Below, one piece after another: positions 43,621-52,706 of a stretch of 64,000 nucleotides of DNA; position 1 is the stretch's first letter; each line of letters starts with the position of its first letter. A model generated the notes under the pieces. That model worked only from the letters and a program-made list of their open reading frames with translations, was not told the DNA's origin and did not search any database. Source of the DNA: Streptomyces sp. CB02923 (GTDB taxonomy: Bacteria; Actinomycetota; Actinomycetes; Streptomycetales; Streptomycetaceae); assembly GCF_001905005.1 (NCBI RefSeq), contig NZ_LWKZ01000026.1, positions 248,001 to 312,000 of the forward strand, given 5' to 3'. The position numbers and the translations under genes were made by a program.

Positions 43621-43753
43621 TCGACGTGCCATGTGCCGGGCCGTCGCCCTCCGACTGCGCGCAGCGCTACGGGGATGGAGAAGCACCTGGATCCGGGCGT
43701 GCCCAATACCCCGATGCGCTGCGAGTGCCGTCCGCCGCTGCCCGCCCCTGCCC

Positions 43754-44425
43754 TCACCGGATGACAGGCCAGGTCACGCCGGTGAGGTCGGGGACGACGA
43801 GGTTCGCGTCGGCGAGCGTCTCGGCGGGCTGGGTGATCGTGACGGCCACGCAGAACGCCCCGGCCTTTCGCGCCGCGGTGATGCCGGCCGGGGCGTCCTC
43901 GAAGACCACCGCGTTTTCGGGGCGGGCGCCGAGGAGGGTGCAGGCGCGCAGGTAGCCCTCGGGGTCGGGCTTGCCCCGCTCGACGTCATCGGCGGTGACC
44001 AGCGCGTCGAGGTGGTCCAGTACGCCCAGTGCCGCCAGTTCCCCGCGTGCGTACTCCCTGGTGCCGGAGGTGACCACGGCGGTCGGTACGCCCGCGTCGC
44101 GCAGCCGGGTGATCAGGGCGACGGCGCCCGGAACGGGGCTGGCGTGCGGCATGTCGGGACGGGTGGAGTAGGCCAGCGCCTCGGTGTAGAGCTCCTGCGC
44201 CGTGTGGCCGGGGAAGGCGGCCAGATGTGCGCCTATGGCCTCCTTGCCGGGGCGCCCGGCGAAGGCGTCGAGGGCGTGCGGCTCGACCGGTACCCCGTGC
44301 GCCGCGAACAGCATGGCCCAGGCGGCGCGGCTTCTCGGCTCGGTGTCCACGAGGGTGCCGTCCAGGTCGAACAGCGCGACCTCTTTCACCGTCGTCGTGG
44401 CTGTCGGGTGCGTCTCTGTCGTCAT
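43754..44425 (-). CDS. HAD-superfamily hydrolase (beta-phosphoglucomutase-like)
   Basis: 223 residues. HAD motif I is FDLDGTLVD (nucleophile Asp), motif II VVTSGT, motif III Lys in GKPDPEGY and motif IV FEDAPAG. The helical cap fits the beta-phosphoglucomutase/sugar-phosphatase subfamily. Its ATG overlaps the stop of the upstream MFS gene (ATGA), so the two are translated together; a phosphorylated sugar or drug substrate shared with the transporter is possible. Confidence 0.88.
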   Translation of the reverse strand: MTTETHPTATTTVKEVALFDLDGTLVDTEPRSRAAWAMLFAAHGVPVEPHALDAFAGRPGKEAIGAHLAAFPGHTAQELYTEALAYSTRPDMPHASPVPGAVALITRLRDAGVPTAVVTSGTREYARGELAALGVLDHLDALVTADDVERGKPDPEGYLRACTLLGARPENAVVFEDAPAGITAARKAGAFCVAVTITQPAETLADANLVVPDLTGVTWPVIR

Positions 44426-45921
44426 GTCGTCTCTCCCATGGTTGCTGTTCGTACGTCATTTCCGTCGGCGGCCGTGGCCGTCGCGCGCGAGGCGGCCACG
44501 GTGGCGCAGAGCGCCAGCGCGGTGAAGCCCGCCACCAGCCATCCGAGGGCGTGTACCGCCGCGGCGGGACCGCCGGTCGCCAGCGCGAGGTACCAACTGC
44601 CCAGCGCGGCCACCCCCAGCGCCCCGCTGAGCTGTCCGACGGTGCTGATCACCCCGGACAGGTCGGCGGCGTGCCGGGCGGGAACCGCGGAGGTCAGGTG
44701 CGCGATCAGCGCGTTGTTGCCGAGCCCGAGTCCCAGCCCGCCCGGCGCCAGCAGCGCGAAGAGCAGCGGTCCGGCGCGCTGCCCGGTGGCGAGATAGGCC
44801 CACACCCCGGCGTAACCGGCCGCGAGCAGCAGGCAGCCGACGACCGGCACGGCGCGCCGCAGGTGCTCCGGTACGCGCGGCAGCACCGGTCCGGCGAGCC
44901 CGAACGCGGCCACCCAGGTCAGCATGGCCATGCCGGAGTACTCAGGACTCTTGCCCAGGCCCTGCTGGAGGTAGAGCGCGAGGACGAAGAGCAGTGCGAA
45001 GTACGTCGAGACGGTCAGCCCGAAAGCCACCAGGCCCCAGCGGACCGCACGGGTCGCCAGCACGGCGGGCGCGACCAGCGGACGGCCGCCCCGTTCGGCC
45101 AGCTGCCGCTGATGCCGGGCGAATCCGGCGAGGACCGGCCCCCCTGCTCCCAGACAGGACCACGCCCACCACGGCCATCCCGAATCGCCGCCGAGCACCA
45201 GCGGAACGATCACCAGCAGGACGCCGGCCGACAGCAGTGCCGCGCCGCGCAGGTCCAGTTCGCCCTGCCGGTGCTCGTCCGCTGCCCGCGCGTCCCGGGG
45301 CATCCACCGCAGGGCGGCCAGGACGAGTAGCAGCCCGAGCGGCACGTTGATCAGGAAGATCGGACGCCAGCCGCTGCCCCACAGGTCGGCCGAGATCAGC
45401 ACACCGCCGAGGAGCTGTCCCGCCACGGCGCCACCGGAGAGGGCGAGCGCGTAGTAGCCCAGCGCGCGGGCGCGCTGGCGGGGGCCGGTGAAGTGCGTCT
45501 GGATGCCGCTGAGTACCTGGGGCACCATCAGGGCGGCTCCCGCGCCCTGGACGACCCGGGCGACGACGAGCGCCGTGGGCGCCGTCGCCACCCCGCAAGC
45601 GAGGGAGGCGGCGGTGAAGAGGCCGAGCCCCCACAGGAAGATCCGGCGCTGTCCGTGCAGGGCGCCCAGCCGGGCGCCGGGGATCAGCAGGACGGCGAAC
45701 GCGATCACGTAGCCGGAGACGACGAGCGCGACCTGCGCGTCGCTCGCCCCGAGCCGTTCGTGGATGGAGGGTGCGGCCGTATTGACGATCGCGACGTCGA
45801 CGTTGGCCATGAACTGGCCGCAGAGCAGCACCCCCAGCAGGGCCCAGCGCCCAGCGGAGACGCGTACCTCCGGACGGCGCGTCGCAGCAGCCCGCCCTCC
45901 CTGAAGGATGATCTTCGGCAT
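44422..45921 (-). CDS. MFS drug exporter, 14-TM (DHA2/EmrB type)
   Basis: 499 residues from ATG MPKIILQGGR. About fourteen hydrophobic helices; first loop motif A-like PGARLGALHGQRR, and the DHA2 pattern GQFMANVDVAIVNTAAPSI near the N-terminus. Proton-driven export of drugs or metabolites is the family role. It is coupled to the HAD hydrolase gene downstream. The 202-bp upstream gap (45922-46123) should hold its promoter. Confidence 0.88.
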   Translation of the reverse strand: MPKIILQGGRAAATRRPEVRVSAGRWALLGVLLCGQFMANVDVAIVNTAAPSIHERLGASDAQVALVVSGYVIAFAVLLIPGARLGALHGQRRIFLWGLGLFTAASLACGVATAPTALVVARVVQGAGAALMVPQVLSGIQTHFTGPRQRARALGYYALALSGGAVAGQLLGGVLISADLWGSGWRPIFLINVPLGLLLVLAALRWMPRDARAADEHRQGELDLRGAALLSAGVLLVIVPLVLGGDSGWPWWAWSCLGAGGPVLAGFARHQRQLAERGGRPLVAPAVLATRAVRWGLVAFGLTVSTYFALLFVLALYLQQGLGKSPEYSGMAMLTWVAAFGLAGPVLPRVPEHLRRAVPVVGCLLLAAGYAGVWAYLATGQRAGPLLFALLAPGGLGLGLGNNALIAHLTSAVPARHAADLSGVISTVGQLSGALGVAALGSWYLALATGGPAAAVHALGWLVAGFTALALCATVAASRATATAADGNDVRTATMGETT

Positions 45922-46123
45922 GTTTTCCACCGTGCCGGGTGCGGGGGAGCAAGACCGGCGGTATTCAGACGTCGCATTGGCGGGCGGGGCCGGCAGCAGC
46001 TTGATGCCGGGTGGCCATTTCGGCTTCTTCGAAGTCGTCAGCACAACCAGTGCTGGGACAACTGGGTCCAGGCCCCCGCCTGTTGTCCGTGTCTGGCGTA
46101 CTTCGGCTCCGGCTGCCCTCCCC

Positions 46124-46963
46124 CTAAGCCAGGAAGAAGTCACCAAGCGCGTGGGCGATCCGGCCGGGTGCGTTTTCCATGGGGATGTGGTGCGCTTCCG
46201 GGATTCGGATGAGTGTGGTGTGCGGGATTTCCGAGACCAACCTCTCGGCGTATACCACCTTCTGGAAGCTGTCGTCCTCGCCCCAGATCAGCAATTTGGG
46301 CGCCTGCGACCGCTGCAGCGCGGGAACCAGGCTGAGGGTGTAGCGGCTGTCGGCTGCGCCCGCCAGGGACATCCAGGAGCGGCGGACCCGCGGATCGGTC
46401 AACGGATCCAGATAGTCCGCGATCCGCCGCCCGGTGGTGGCACCGGCCAGCGCCGTTTCCACAGCCTGACGGCGGGCGGCGAGAAAATCTTCGGCGGTGG
46501 TTGTCGCGGCGATCTCCGGGTCCCGGTACCGGGCCACGCCGGGCACCGGCCAGGAATCGTAGGTGACCGAGTTGACCAGGGCCAGCCGCGGCACCTCCAG
46601 CCGGTCGTGGACGAGAAGATGCTGGGCGATGGCGCCGCCGATGTCGTGGCCCGCCACGGCGATCGGCCCGGAGAGCTTCAGCGCGGACGCGAACCGCGCC
46701 ACCCAGTCCGCAAGGGCGGGGACCGCGGCCGTCTCCAGGGTGAGCTCGCCTCCCGAACGCCCCAGCCCGGGGAGGTCGACCGCAAGGGGCCGCAGTCCCG
46801 CCCCCGCAAGGCCGTCCAGTACCGGGAGCCAGGCCCGGCTCCAGTACGTGCCGTGCAGCAGCAGCACCGGCGGGCCGTCCTGCTCCACGGTCAGGTAGCT
46901 GGCCTCCTCGCCATCGACCTGGACGGTGGTCCTCAATACTCGCGTTTCGCAGATATTGCTCAT
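46124..46963 (-). CDS. alpha/beta-hydrolase
   Basis: 279 residues from MSNICETRV; an ATG at 46993 is possible and neither has a strong ribosome-binding site. HG oxyanion region LLLHGTYWSR, nucleophile motif AGHDIGG (Asp replaces the usual Ser, as in haloalkane dehalogenases/epoxide hydrolases), acid in IWGEDDSF, and His in AHHIPMENAP. Likely an epoxide hydrolase, dehalogenase or esterase. Divergent from the GlxA-type regulator 70 bp away. Confidence 0.85.
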   Translation of the reverse strand: MSNICETRVLRTTVQVDGEEASYLTVEQDGPPVLLLHGTYWSRAWLPVLDGLAGAGLRPLAVDLPGLGRSGGELTLETAAVPALADWVARFASALKLSGPIAVAGHDIGGAIAQHLLVHDRLEVPRLALVNSVTYDSWPVPGVARYRDPEIAATTTAEDFLAARRQAVETALAGATTGRRIADYLDPLTDPRVRRSWMSLAGAADSRYTLSLVPALQRSQAPKLLIWGEDDSFQKVVYAERLVSEIPHTTLIRIPEAHHIPMENAPGRIAHALGDFFLA

Positions 46964-47033
46964 GAGGCCATCGTCGTTCCGGGGTGGCCTCATGGCGCGA
47001 GTCTGGAAAGACATCATCAGGTACATTCTCGCC

Positions 47034-47984
47034 ATGTCCTTTCATCGAGTGGTGGCTCTGCTCGCCCCGCCTCAGTCGCCCTTCGAACTCGGCTGTGCCG
47101 CCGAAGTCTTCGGTGCCGACTCGCAGGATGTGCCGTCCCGCTACCGCTTCCGGGTCTGCGCCGAGCAGCCCGGCCGTCTGTCGACCACCGCAGGCTTCGC
47201 GATGTTCGTCGAGGAGGGGCTGACGGCCTTGCAGGACGCGGATACCGTCGTCATTCCCGGCTGGCGCCGGCACGGCATGGCAGTGCCGGCGACCGTCATC
47301 GAGGCGCTGCGGGCTGCTCACCGGCGCGGGACGAGGATCGTCGCGATCTGTACGGGCGCTTTCGTCCTCGCTCAGGCCGGGCTGCTCGACGGCCGACGCG
47401 CCACCACCCACTGGCGCGACGCCTCCCGACTTGCCGCCGCTTTCCCCGAGGTCCAGGTGGACGCGGACGTGCTCTTCGTGGACCACGGCGACGTGGCGAC
47501 CAGCGCCGGATCCGGCGCCGGAATCGATCTGTGCCTGCACCTGGTGCGGTCCGATCACGGCGCGGCCTACGCCGCTCAGATCGCCCGGAACATGGTCCTG
47601 CCGCCGCACCGGGAGGGCGGCCAGCACCAGTACGCCGCCCAGCCCGCCCCGGTGAAGGCGGACGAGTCCCTGGCACCGCTGCTGGAGTGGGCCACCTCCC
47701 GCCTCGGCACTCCACTGACCCTCGACCGGCTCGCCGAACACGCCGGGCTGTCCGGCCGGACCCTTGCCCGGCGCTTCACCGAACAGCTCGGCACCAGCCC
47801 GGGACAGTGGCTGCTCCGCCAACGCCTCGACGCTGCGCGGATACTGCTGGAGCAGACCGACCTGCCGGTCGAGGCTGTCGCCGTCCGCGTCGGGCTCACC
47901 TCGGCAGTCAATCTGCGCCGCCGTTTCCGAACGTATCTGGGCACCACGCCCGGCGCCTACCGGCGCGCCTTCAGCCAAACCTGA
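47034..47984 (+). CDS. GlxA-type AraC regulator (GATase-1 + HTH)
   Basis: 316 residues. N-terminal DJ-1/PfpI-like domain (VALLAPPQSPFELG, AICTGAFVLAQAG with the Cys elbow) and a C-terminal AraC pair of helix-turn-helices (LDRLAEHAGLSGRTLARRF, EAVAVRVGLTSAVNLRRRF). Family members control nearby catabolic or stress genes. Divergent from the hydrolase gene, so that gene is the likely target. Confidence 0.88.
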   Translation: MSFHRVVALLAPPQSPFELGCAAEVFGADSQDVPSRYRFRVCAEQPGRLSTTAGFAMFVEEGLTALQDADTVVIPGWRRHGMAVPATVIEALRAAHRRGTRIVAICTGAFVLAQAGLLDGRRATTHWRDASRLAAAFPEVQVDADVLFVDHGDVATSAGSGAGIDLCLHLVRSDHGAAYAAQIARNMVLPPHREGGQHQYAAQPAPVKADESLAPLLEWATSRLGTPLTLDRLAEHAGLSGRTLARRFTEQLGTSPGQWLLRQRLDAARILLEQTDLPVEAVAVRVGLTSAVNLRRRFRTYLGTTPGAYRRAFSQT

Positions 47985-48137
47985 TGCCCGAGCAGCCCAG
48001 GGCAGAGGCCGCGGTGGTGGAACCGGTGGAACGGACGCTGGCCAGTCCGGCTCGGTGCCGCACAGCTGCTGCACCCGCAAGGCAGGGCAGGGCGCGGCAC
48101 GGTAAGGGGCGCGTCCAGCTCGCCGGACCAGCGGCGA

Positions 48138-49412
48138 TCAGCGCGCTCGCAAGTCTGCTTGTCCTCGGGGCCGGCAACCGCCGAGCCGCGCCCCTTTGAG
48201 CCGTGTTCCTCCGACCTCCTCGGTGGCTATGGCGGAGGCGGACAGGAGCGTCGCGGCCGTGAGGCTGCCCCAGAGGGCGACGGGGCCGAGTGGTGCGAGA
48301 GCGGTGATGACGGCCGGGGAGACGGCGAGGCCGAGGCCCGTGGAGAGCTGGAAGCGGGCGAGGGCTCGTCCCAGGGCGCGGGCCGGGGCGAGTGTGGTGA
48401 CCAGCGCGGTGGCGCTGCCGGCGTAGATGATCTCGCCGATCGTGCAGACCACGGACACCGCGGCGACGGCCGGGGCAGCCCAGCCGTGCCCCAGTGAGGC
48501 GGCAGCGAGGAAGCCGAGGTAGGACGTGGCCAGCACCACGCCGGAGAGCGCCAGCACGGTCCGCCTGGTGAAGCGGGACATCAGGACGGTGACCGGCACC
48601 TGCAGGGTGACGACCAGCACCGTGTTGGCCACGAAGACGGCCGCCGGCCACACCGGGGATGCGTGCAACTGTGTCACCAGGACCAAAGGGAGCGCGATCT
48701 CGGGGACGTTGAAGCAGAAGGCGTAGACCACGTTGGCGGCCAGCAGCCCGAGCATCCGGGGCGCGCTCTCCCCGTCTTCGTCTCCGTCCTTGGCCGGGGC
48801 GGCTCCCGCCGGATGTGCGTGTACGTGGACCGACCATGCCAGGGCAGCCGCGGCAAGGTAGGCGAGCGCGGTGACCGCTGCCAGCGCCCGCAGCGCGGTG
48901 GTGCCGCCTGCCAGACATACGGTGGCCAGGAGGGCTCCGACGCCCAGGGCGGCGTTGCGCAGGGCGTGGGCCGCTGCCAGGGCGGTATCGCGTTCCCGGC
49001 CGCGGGCAACTGTGACTACGAGCGCGGCGTGGGCGGCCGGCCATGCCTGGTTGCCGACGCCGAGCAGGAGTGCCGCCGTCGCGAAGAGCCAGATGTGCCC
49101 CGCCGGAGCGGCCAGCAGCAGCGCCACGCCCAGCACCCGCACCAGCATCGACGCCGCCACGACCGTGCTGCGCGCGCCGCGGTCCAGCCATCGGCCGACC
49201 GCGGGCATACACACCAGGCCGACAGCCATGCCGGCGGCCATGGCAGTGCCGGTGGCCGGCGCGGACAGACTCAGTACCGTCACGCCGTAGAGCAGCAGAA
49301 AGGGCCGCAGCAGGCCGGTGCCCAGTGCGTCCACGGCCAGGGCGACAGCGTAGCGGGGGCCTCCTGAGGCGCGGACGAGGGTGCGGGGCCGGATTCGAGT
49401 GAGAGGAGCCAT
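48138..49412 (-). CDS. MFS transporter
   Basis: 424 residues, ATG with GAGAGGAG upstream. Ten to twelve hydrophobic segments; loop VGRWLDRGARSTVV after helix 2 is the MFS motif A. The central loop (HPAGAAPAKDGDEDGESAP) splits the protein into two six-helix halves. Divergent from an ArsR regulator; a palindrome lies between them. Convergent with the GlxA regulator, 153 bp apart. Confidence 0.87.
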   Translation of the reverse strand: MAPLTRIRPRTLVRASGGPRYAVALAVDALGTGLLRPFLLLYGVTVLSLSAPATGTAMAAGMAVGLVCMPAVGRWLDRGARSTVVAASMLVRVLGVALLLAAPAGHIWLFATAALLLGVGNQAWPAAHAALVVTVARGRERDTALAAAHALRNAALGVGALLATVCLAGGTTALRALAAVTALAYLAAAALAWSVHVHAHPAGAAPAKDGDEDGESAPRMLGLLAANVVYAFCFNVPEIALPLVLVTQLHASPVWPAAVFVANTVLVVTLQVPVTVLMSRFTRRTVLALSGVVLATSYLGFLAAASLGHGWAAPAVAAVSVVCTIGEIIYAGSATALVTTLAPARALGRALARFQLSTGLGLAVSPAVITALAPLGPVALWGSLTAATLLSASAIATEEVGGTRLKGARLGGCRPRGQADLRAR

Positions 49413-49453
49413 GGCGCACACGCTGCGGTCGGCCGCCGGGGCAAGCACGTCGG

Positions 49454-49470
49454 TTGATGCACATCGTCAA
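49454..49470. promoter_or_regulatory. candidate ArsR-type operator
   Basis: TTGATG and CGTCAA form an imperfect palindrome with a five-base centre (cacat), about midway in the 100-bp divergent gap between the MFS gene and the ArsR regulator gene. TTGA/TCAA arms are typical of ArsR-family sites. Confidence 0.5.
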
Positions 49471-49512
49471 TCGACGCCGCCGCCAGGTGGTCCGGGCGGT
49501 GATGATGGGGGG

Positions 49513-50496
49513 ATGACGCTGAGGATCGACATCAGCGGTCTGCCGTCCGAACGAGTGCGGTTCGCCGCCTCCCCGCTGGCCGAGCGGCTCGGTCAGGCGG
49601 AGTTCCTCTGGCGTGCCTCACAGGCCGACTTCCTGATCCCCGCGCGGCCCCGGCCGACCCTCGCCGAGGAACTGGACGACGTGGACCGGATCGACGACGA
49701 GAGGTATGTGACCGCCGCGCTCGTCACCACGTGCGGCAGCAACCGGGCCCAGGTCCCCGGAGCGTCGCCGCTCACCGACACGACCGCGCGCGAGCAGGCC
49801 CTGGAGGTGGCCCAGGCCCGCGGCGCACGGCAGGAAGCCTTCGCCCGACGGCTGCTCGCGGACCCGGCCGCGGTGCGGGTGTGGGTGCGCCGCACCCTCG
49901 AAGAATGCGCCGAGCCCTTCTTCGACGATGCCTGGACGGGCATCGCGGTGCAGCTCGCCACCGATCTGCGCCTTAAGAACGAACTGCTCAGGCGCCACGG
50001 CATCGGGGCAGCACTCGCCTCGGTCTCCGGCGCCGTGACCCTGGCACCGGACGGCGACTGCATCATCGTGGACAAGGTGCAGGACAAGGCCACCGCCGCC
50101 CGCGACGCCGGGGTCACCTTCATCCCCAGTGTCTTCGGCCGCCCCCACCTGGTGGCGGTCCACACCCCCGAGTGGCATCCGGTACTGCAGTACCCGGTCG
50201 CCGAGCCGGGCCCGGCGGAGCCGGTCTCCCTGGAGACGGTCACCCTCCGGCTGGAGGCGCTCGCGCATCCGGTACGACTGCGGCTGCTGCGCACCCTGGC
50301 CCGCGGCTCGCACACCACCGGCGAGCTGGCCCACGTCTGGGACCTGTCGACCCCGGAGGTCTCCCGCCACCTCGCCGTGCTGCGCCGCGCGGGCCTGCTC
50401 ACGGCCCGGCGGCAGGGACGTTACATCCGGTACACCCTCAATCTGCCCGACCTGGCAGAGCTGGGCACCGACCTGCTGGCAGTCGTACTGCGCTGA
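49513..50496 (+). CDS. ArsR-family regulator with N-terminal sensor domain
   Basis: 327 residues, GGGGGG upstream of the ATG. The C-terminal ~90 residues are an ArsR winged helix (LEALAHPVRLRLLRTLARG, STPEVSRHLAVLRRAGLL). The N-terminal ~210 residues (LPSERVRFAASPLAERLG onward) match the DUF5937-like domain that often accompanies it. Expected to repress the divergent MFS exporter and sense its substrate. Confidence 0.87.
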   Translation: MTLRIDISGLPSERVRFAASPLAERLGQAEFLWRASQADFLIPARPRPTLAEELDDVDRIDDERYVTAALVTTCGSNRAQVPGASPLTDTTAREQALEVAQARGARQEAFARRLLADPAAVRVWVRRTLEECAEPFFDDAWTGIAVQLATDLRLKNELLRRHGIGAALASVSGAVTLAPDGDCIIVDKVQDKATAARDAGVTFIPSVFGRPHLVAVHTPEWHPVLQYPVAEPGPAEPVSLETVTLRLEALAHPVRLRLLRTLARGSHTTGELAHVWDLSTPEVSRHLAVLRRAGLLTARRQGRYIRYTLNLPDLAELGTDLLAVVLR

Positions 50497-51610
50497 GCAG
50501 CTCCCGTCCCTCGAACGCGGGCAGCCATCGTCTTTGCGGACATCCGATGGCAGACCGCCGGACAGTTCCAGCGTGACCGCAGGCCGACAGCACCCGCGTC
50601 AGACCACCGATGAAGGAGAAAACCGAGCCGGGTGCTGGACGTGGAGTTACGGCGAGGTGGTCCACCCCGATTCGGACCGGCGCCGAGAAGCAGCCCCGTC
50701 CGGCCTGTCGGAGGCGGACACAGGTCTCCGCCCGGCATTCTCGGCGTGTACGAGGTCGGCACCTCGCCTTCATCAGGGTTGGTGGGCCCGATGGGACGAT
50801 CGGTTGTGGCGGGTAGGCCGGGTGTGGGGGCTGGGAGGGCTGCCCCGGCCGGTGCCACCGCGCCCGAGGGACCGGAATGCCGTCACTACCATGCCCACTG
50901 TGAATCTTCAGGAGTTGTTGATAGCACAGACGAGTTTTCGCGATGTCCCGGCGGTAGTGGTGGGTTCGTCGGTGGCGGGTGCACGCACGACGGCGACCCG
51001 GGGGACGATCGAGGTGACGGCGCCATGTCGGCCCACGCAGCATCGCAATTCGCGGAGTCCGCAGAGGCCGCCCTCGGCCTGCCGCGCTCCTCCAACCCAT
51101 CCGGCCAGCACTACTTGAAGAACCGCATGGTCATCGACCACGCCACGGCCCGCTCCTGCCTACACCGCACATCGGAATCCCTGCGCGACGCGGTCAAGGA
51201 ACTCAACGGTCACCTCGACTTCCACCGCTTGTTCCCCGCACCCTCCCTCCGGGAGAACCCTGTGCCACCACCGCCCGGGCCGAGCGGTCGCCACCGCTGA
51301 ACCCGAGCCAGCCCCCTTCGCGGAGTCCCCTGAACCGCCCCTCACGGCGTCAACTGGCCGATAGTGGCTCACCGGCGCCCCTGGCCCCGGCCGGCACGCC
51401 CCTTCCCGCGCGGGGCCCCCACGGCACCGCGTACAACCCCCGCACCTTCCAGAACCGGCGGAGTGAACGACCGCCTTCTGCCGTCAGGGCGCCACCGTTG
51501 CCCCGCCTCGGCAGGAACCGGGCATTGGGCGGCCCAGGGCATCCGAAGCTCCCGGCCGTGTCGCTCATGCCGCTACGCCCCGTACCGCTCTGCCCGCCCC
51601 AAGGAAGCCC
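50497..51610. other. gene-poor region
   Basis: About 1.1 kb without a gene I can support. A plus-strand frame from 50890 begins MPTVNLQELLIAQTSFRDV and looks coding for ~30 residues but then turns into Arg/Pro-rich sequence. Another from 51025 (MSAHAASQFAESAEAA, about 90 residues) has no recognised family. Both could be remnants. Confidence 0.4.
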
Positions 51611-52391
51611 TTGCCTCCTCACCAGTACGACTTCGAACCGTACGACAACGCCGTACGCAATAACCAGATCAGCGCTGACGAGCTGCACCGCTGGGCCGAG
51701 CGGAGCGCTCGGGAGTTCACCGACCGCCTCGCTGTGGCGGACGCCGGCAACGGGCCGAAGGCGGACCCCGATCTCATACCGTGCGTGATCACCAAGGACC
51801 GCCGGGTCACTGTAGTCGCCCGACCCCGGCCCAGCCCGGCCCCTGCCCGCAACACGGCGCTGAACTACGTGCGAGCTCCGCGCGTTACGTTTATCAACGA
51901 TGATGATCGGATTCCGCCGCAGAGTTTGGCCGTTCGCAACGAGCGCGCCATCGACACCGAGTCCCGGCTGGATCGCAGGGCTCTCGGCCGACTGGTATCC
52001 CGAGTCCGGGAGGCTGTCGACGTGGGTGTGCCCGACGCCGGTGGGTCGGCATGAGGCCGGTGATGTGTGGACCTACTGTCCAGATCCCCAGGCGAGTAAG
52101 CCGCCGTTGGGCCACTGCATGCTGCTGACCGACACGCGGCTCGCTCAGGCGGTCGGACATGGCGGTCTCAACACGGGCGAGGACTACAGCTTCCTGATTG
52201 GCGTATGTGCACGCTCGGCCGGCGAACTGCTTTCCGACGTTGTCTATCACCGAAGGGTGCATTCCGGGCAGTGGACGGCTGAGGACACGTACCGTGACCA
52301 GGTCGAGTTTGACGCGCGGATGCATTCGTGGCTCAAGGGGCGGGCGGAGCGTGAGTTGCGGTCTGAGTCGCCGTGGTCGCGTGCGGCATGA
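51611..52391 (+). pseudogene. family 2 glycosyltransferase, frameshifted
   Basis: A TTG-started frame contains PARNTALNYVRAPRVTFIND DD, the GT-A aspartate region of family 2 enzymes (split here for length). After a shift near 51960-52030 another frame continues GHCMLLTDTR then GGLNTGEDYSFLIGVCARS and VVYHRRVHSGQ, the usual acceptor/base region (EDYxFLxR-like) and C-terminus. The pieces are in the right order. Not expected to work as one protein. Confidence 0.6.
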
Positions 52392-52706
52392 GTGACGGAA
52401 GTAGCTAAGGCGGACCGGGGCGGGACCATCGGGACCTGATGGCCTCCCGCCCCGGAGTAGGTGTGACCGCAAACCGCGGCTCCGGCCACCTCACCTCCGA
52501 GGAGATCGAGCGGCGCAAGCGGCCGCACCGTGCACGCCCCGTGTCCAGCGCGGTGTCCCGTCGTCTTTCCTGCCGCGCAGGTTCGGGGCCGGAATTGGCT
52601 GCTTCGTGATCTTCCCGGGCCGAGGCGGGGTCGTCACCCGACAGAGTCAAGATCATGTGGCTGAAGCGCGTCACCTCAACCACATGATCCGAACCCCGAA
52701 CAGCTC
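52392..52706. other. gap with a long inverted repeat
   Basis: 315 bp between the glycosyltransferase remnant and the Gly-rich gene. GATCATGTGG (52651-52660) and CCACATGATC (52680-52689) are perfect arms around a 19-base loop just after the stop of the minus-strand Gly-rich gene. No T-run follows, so terminator, operator or remnant end are all possible. A short frame at 52439 (about 56 residues) has no known family. Confidence 0.5.

Noticed and set aside
48138..48240. Extended Arg-rich C-terminus of the MFS protein as a separate gene
   Set aside because: It is continuous with the transporter frame and has no start of its own.
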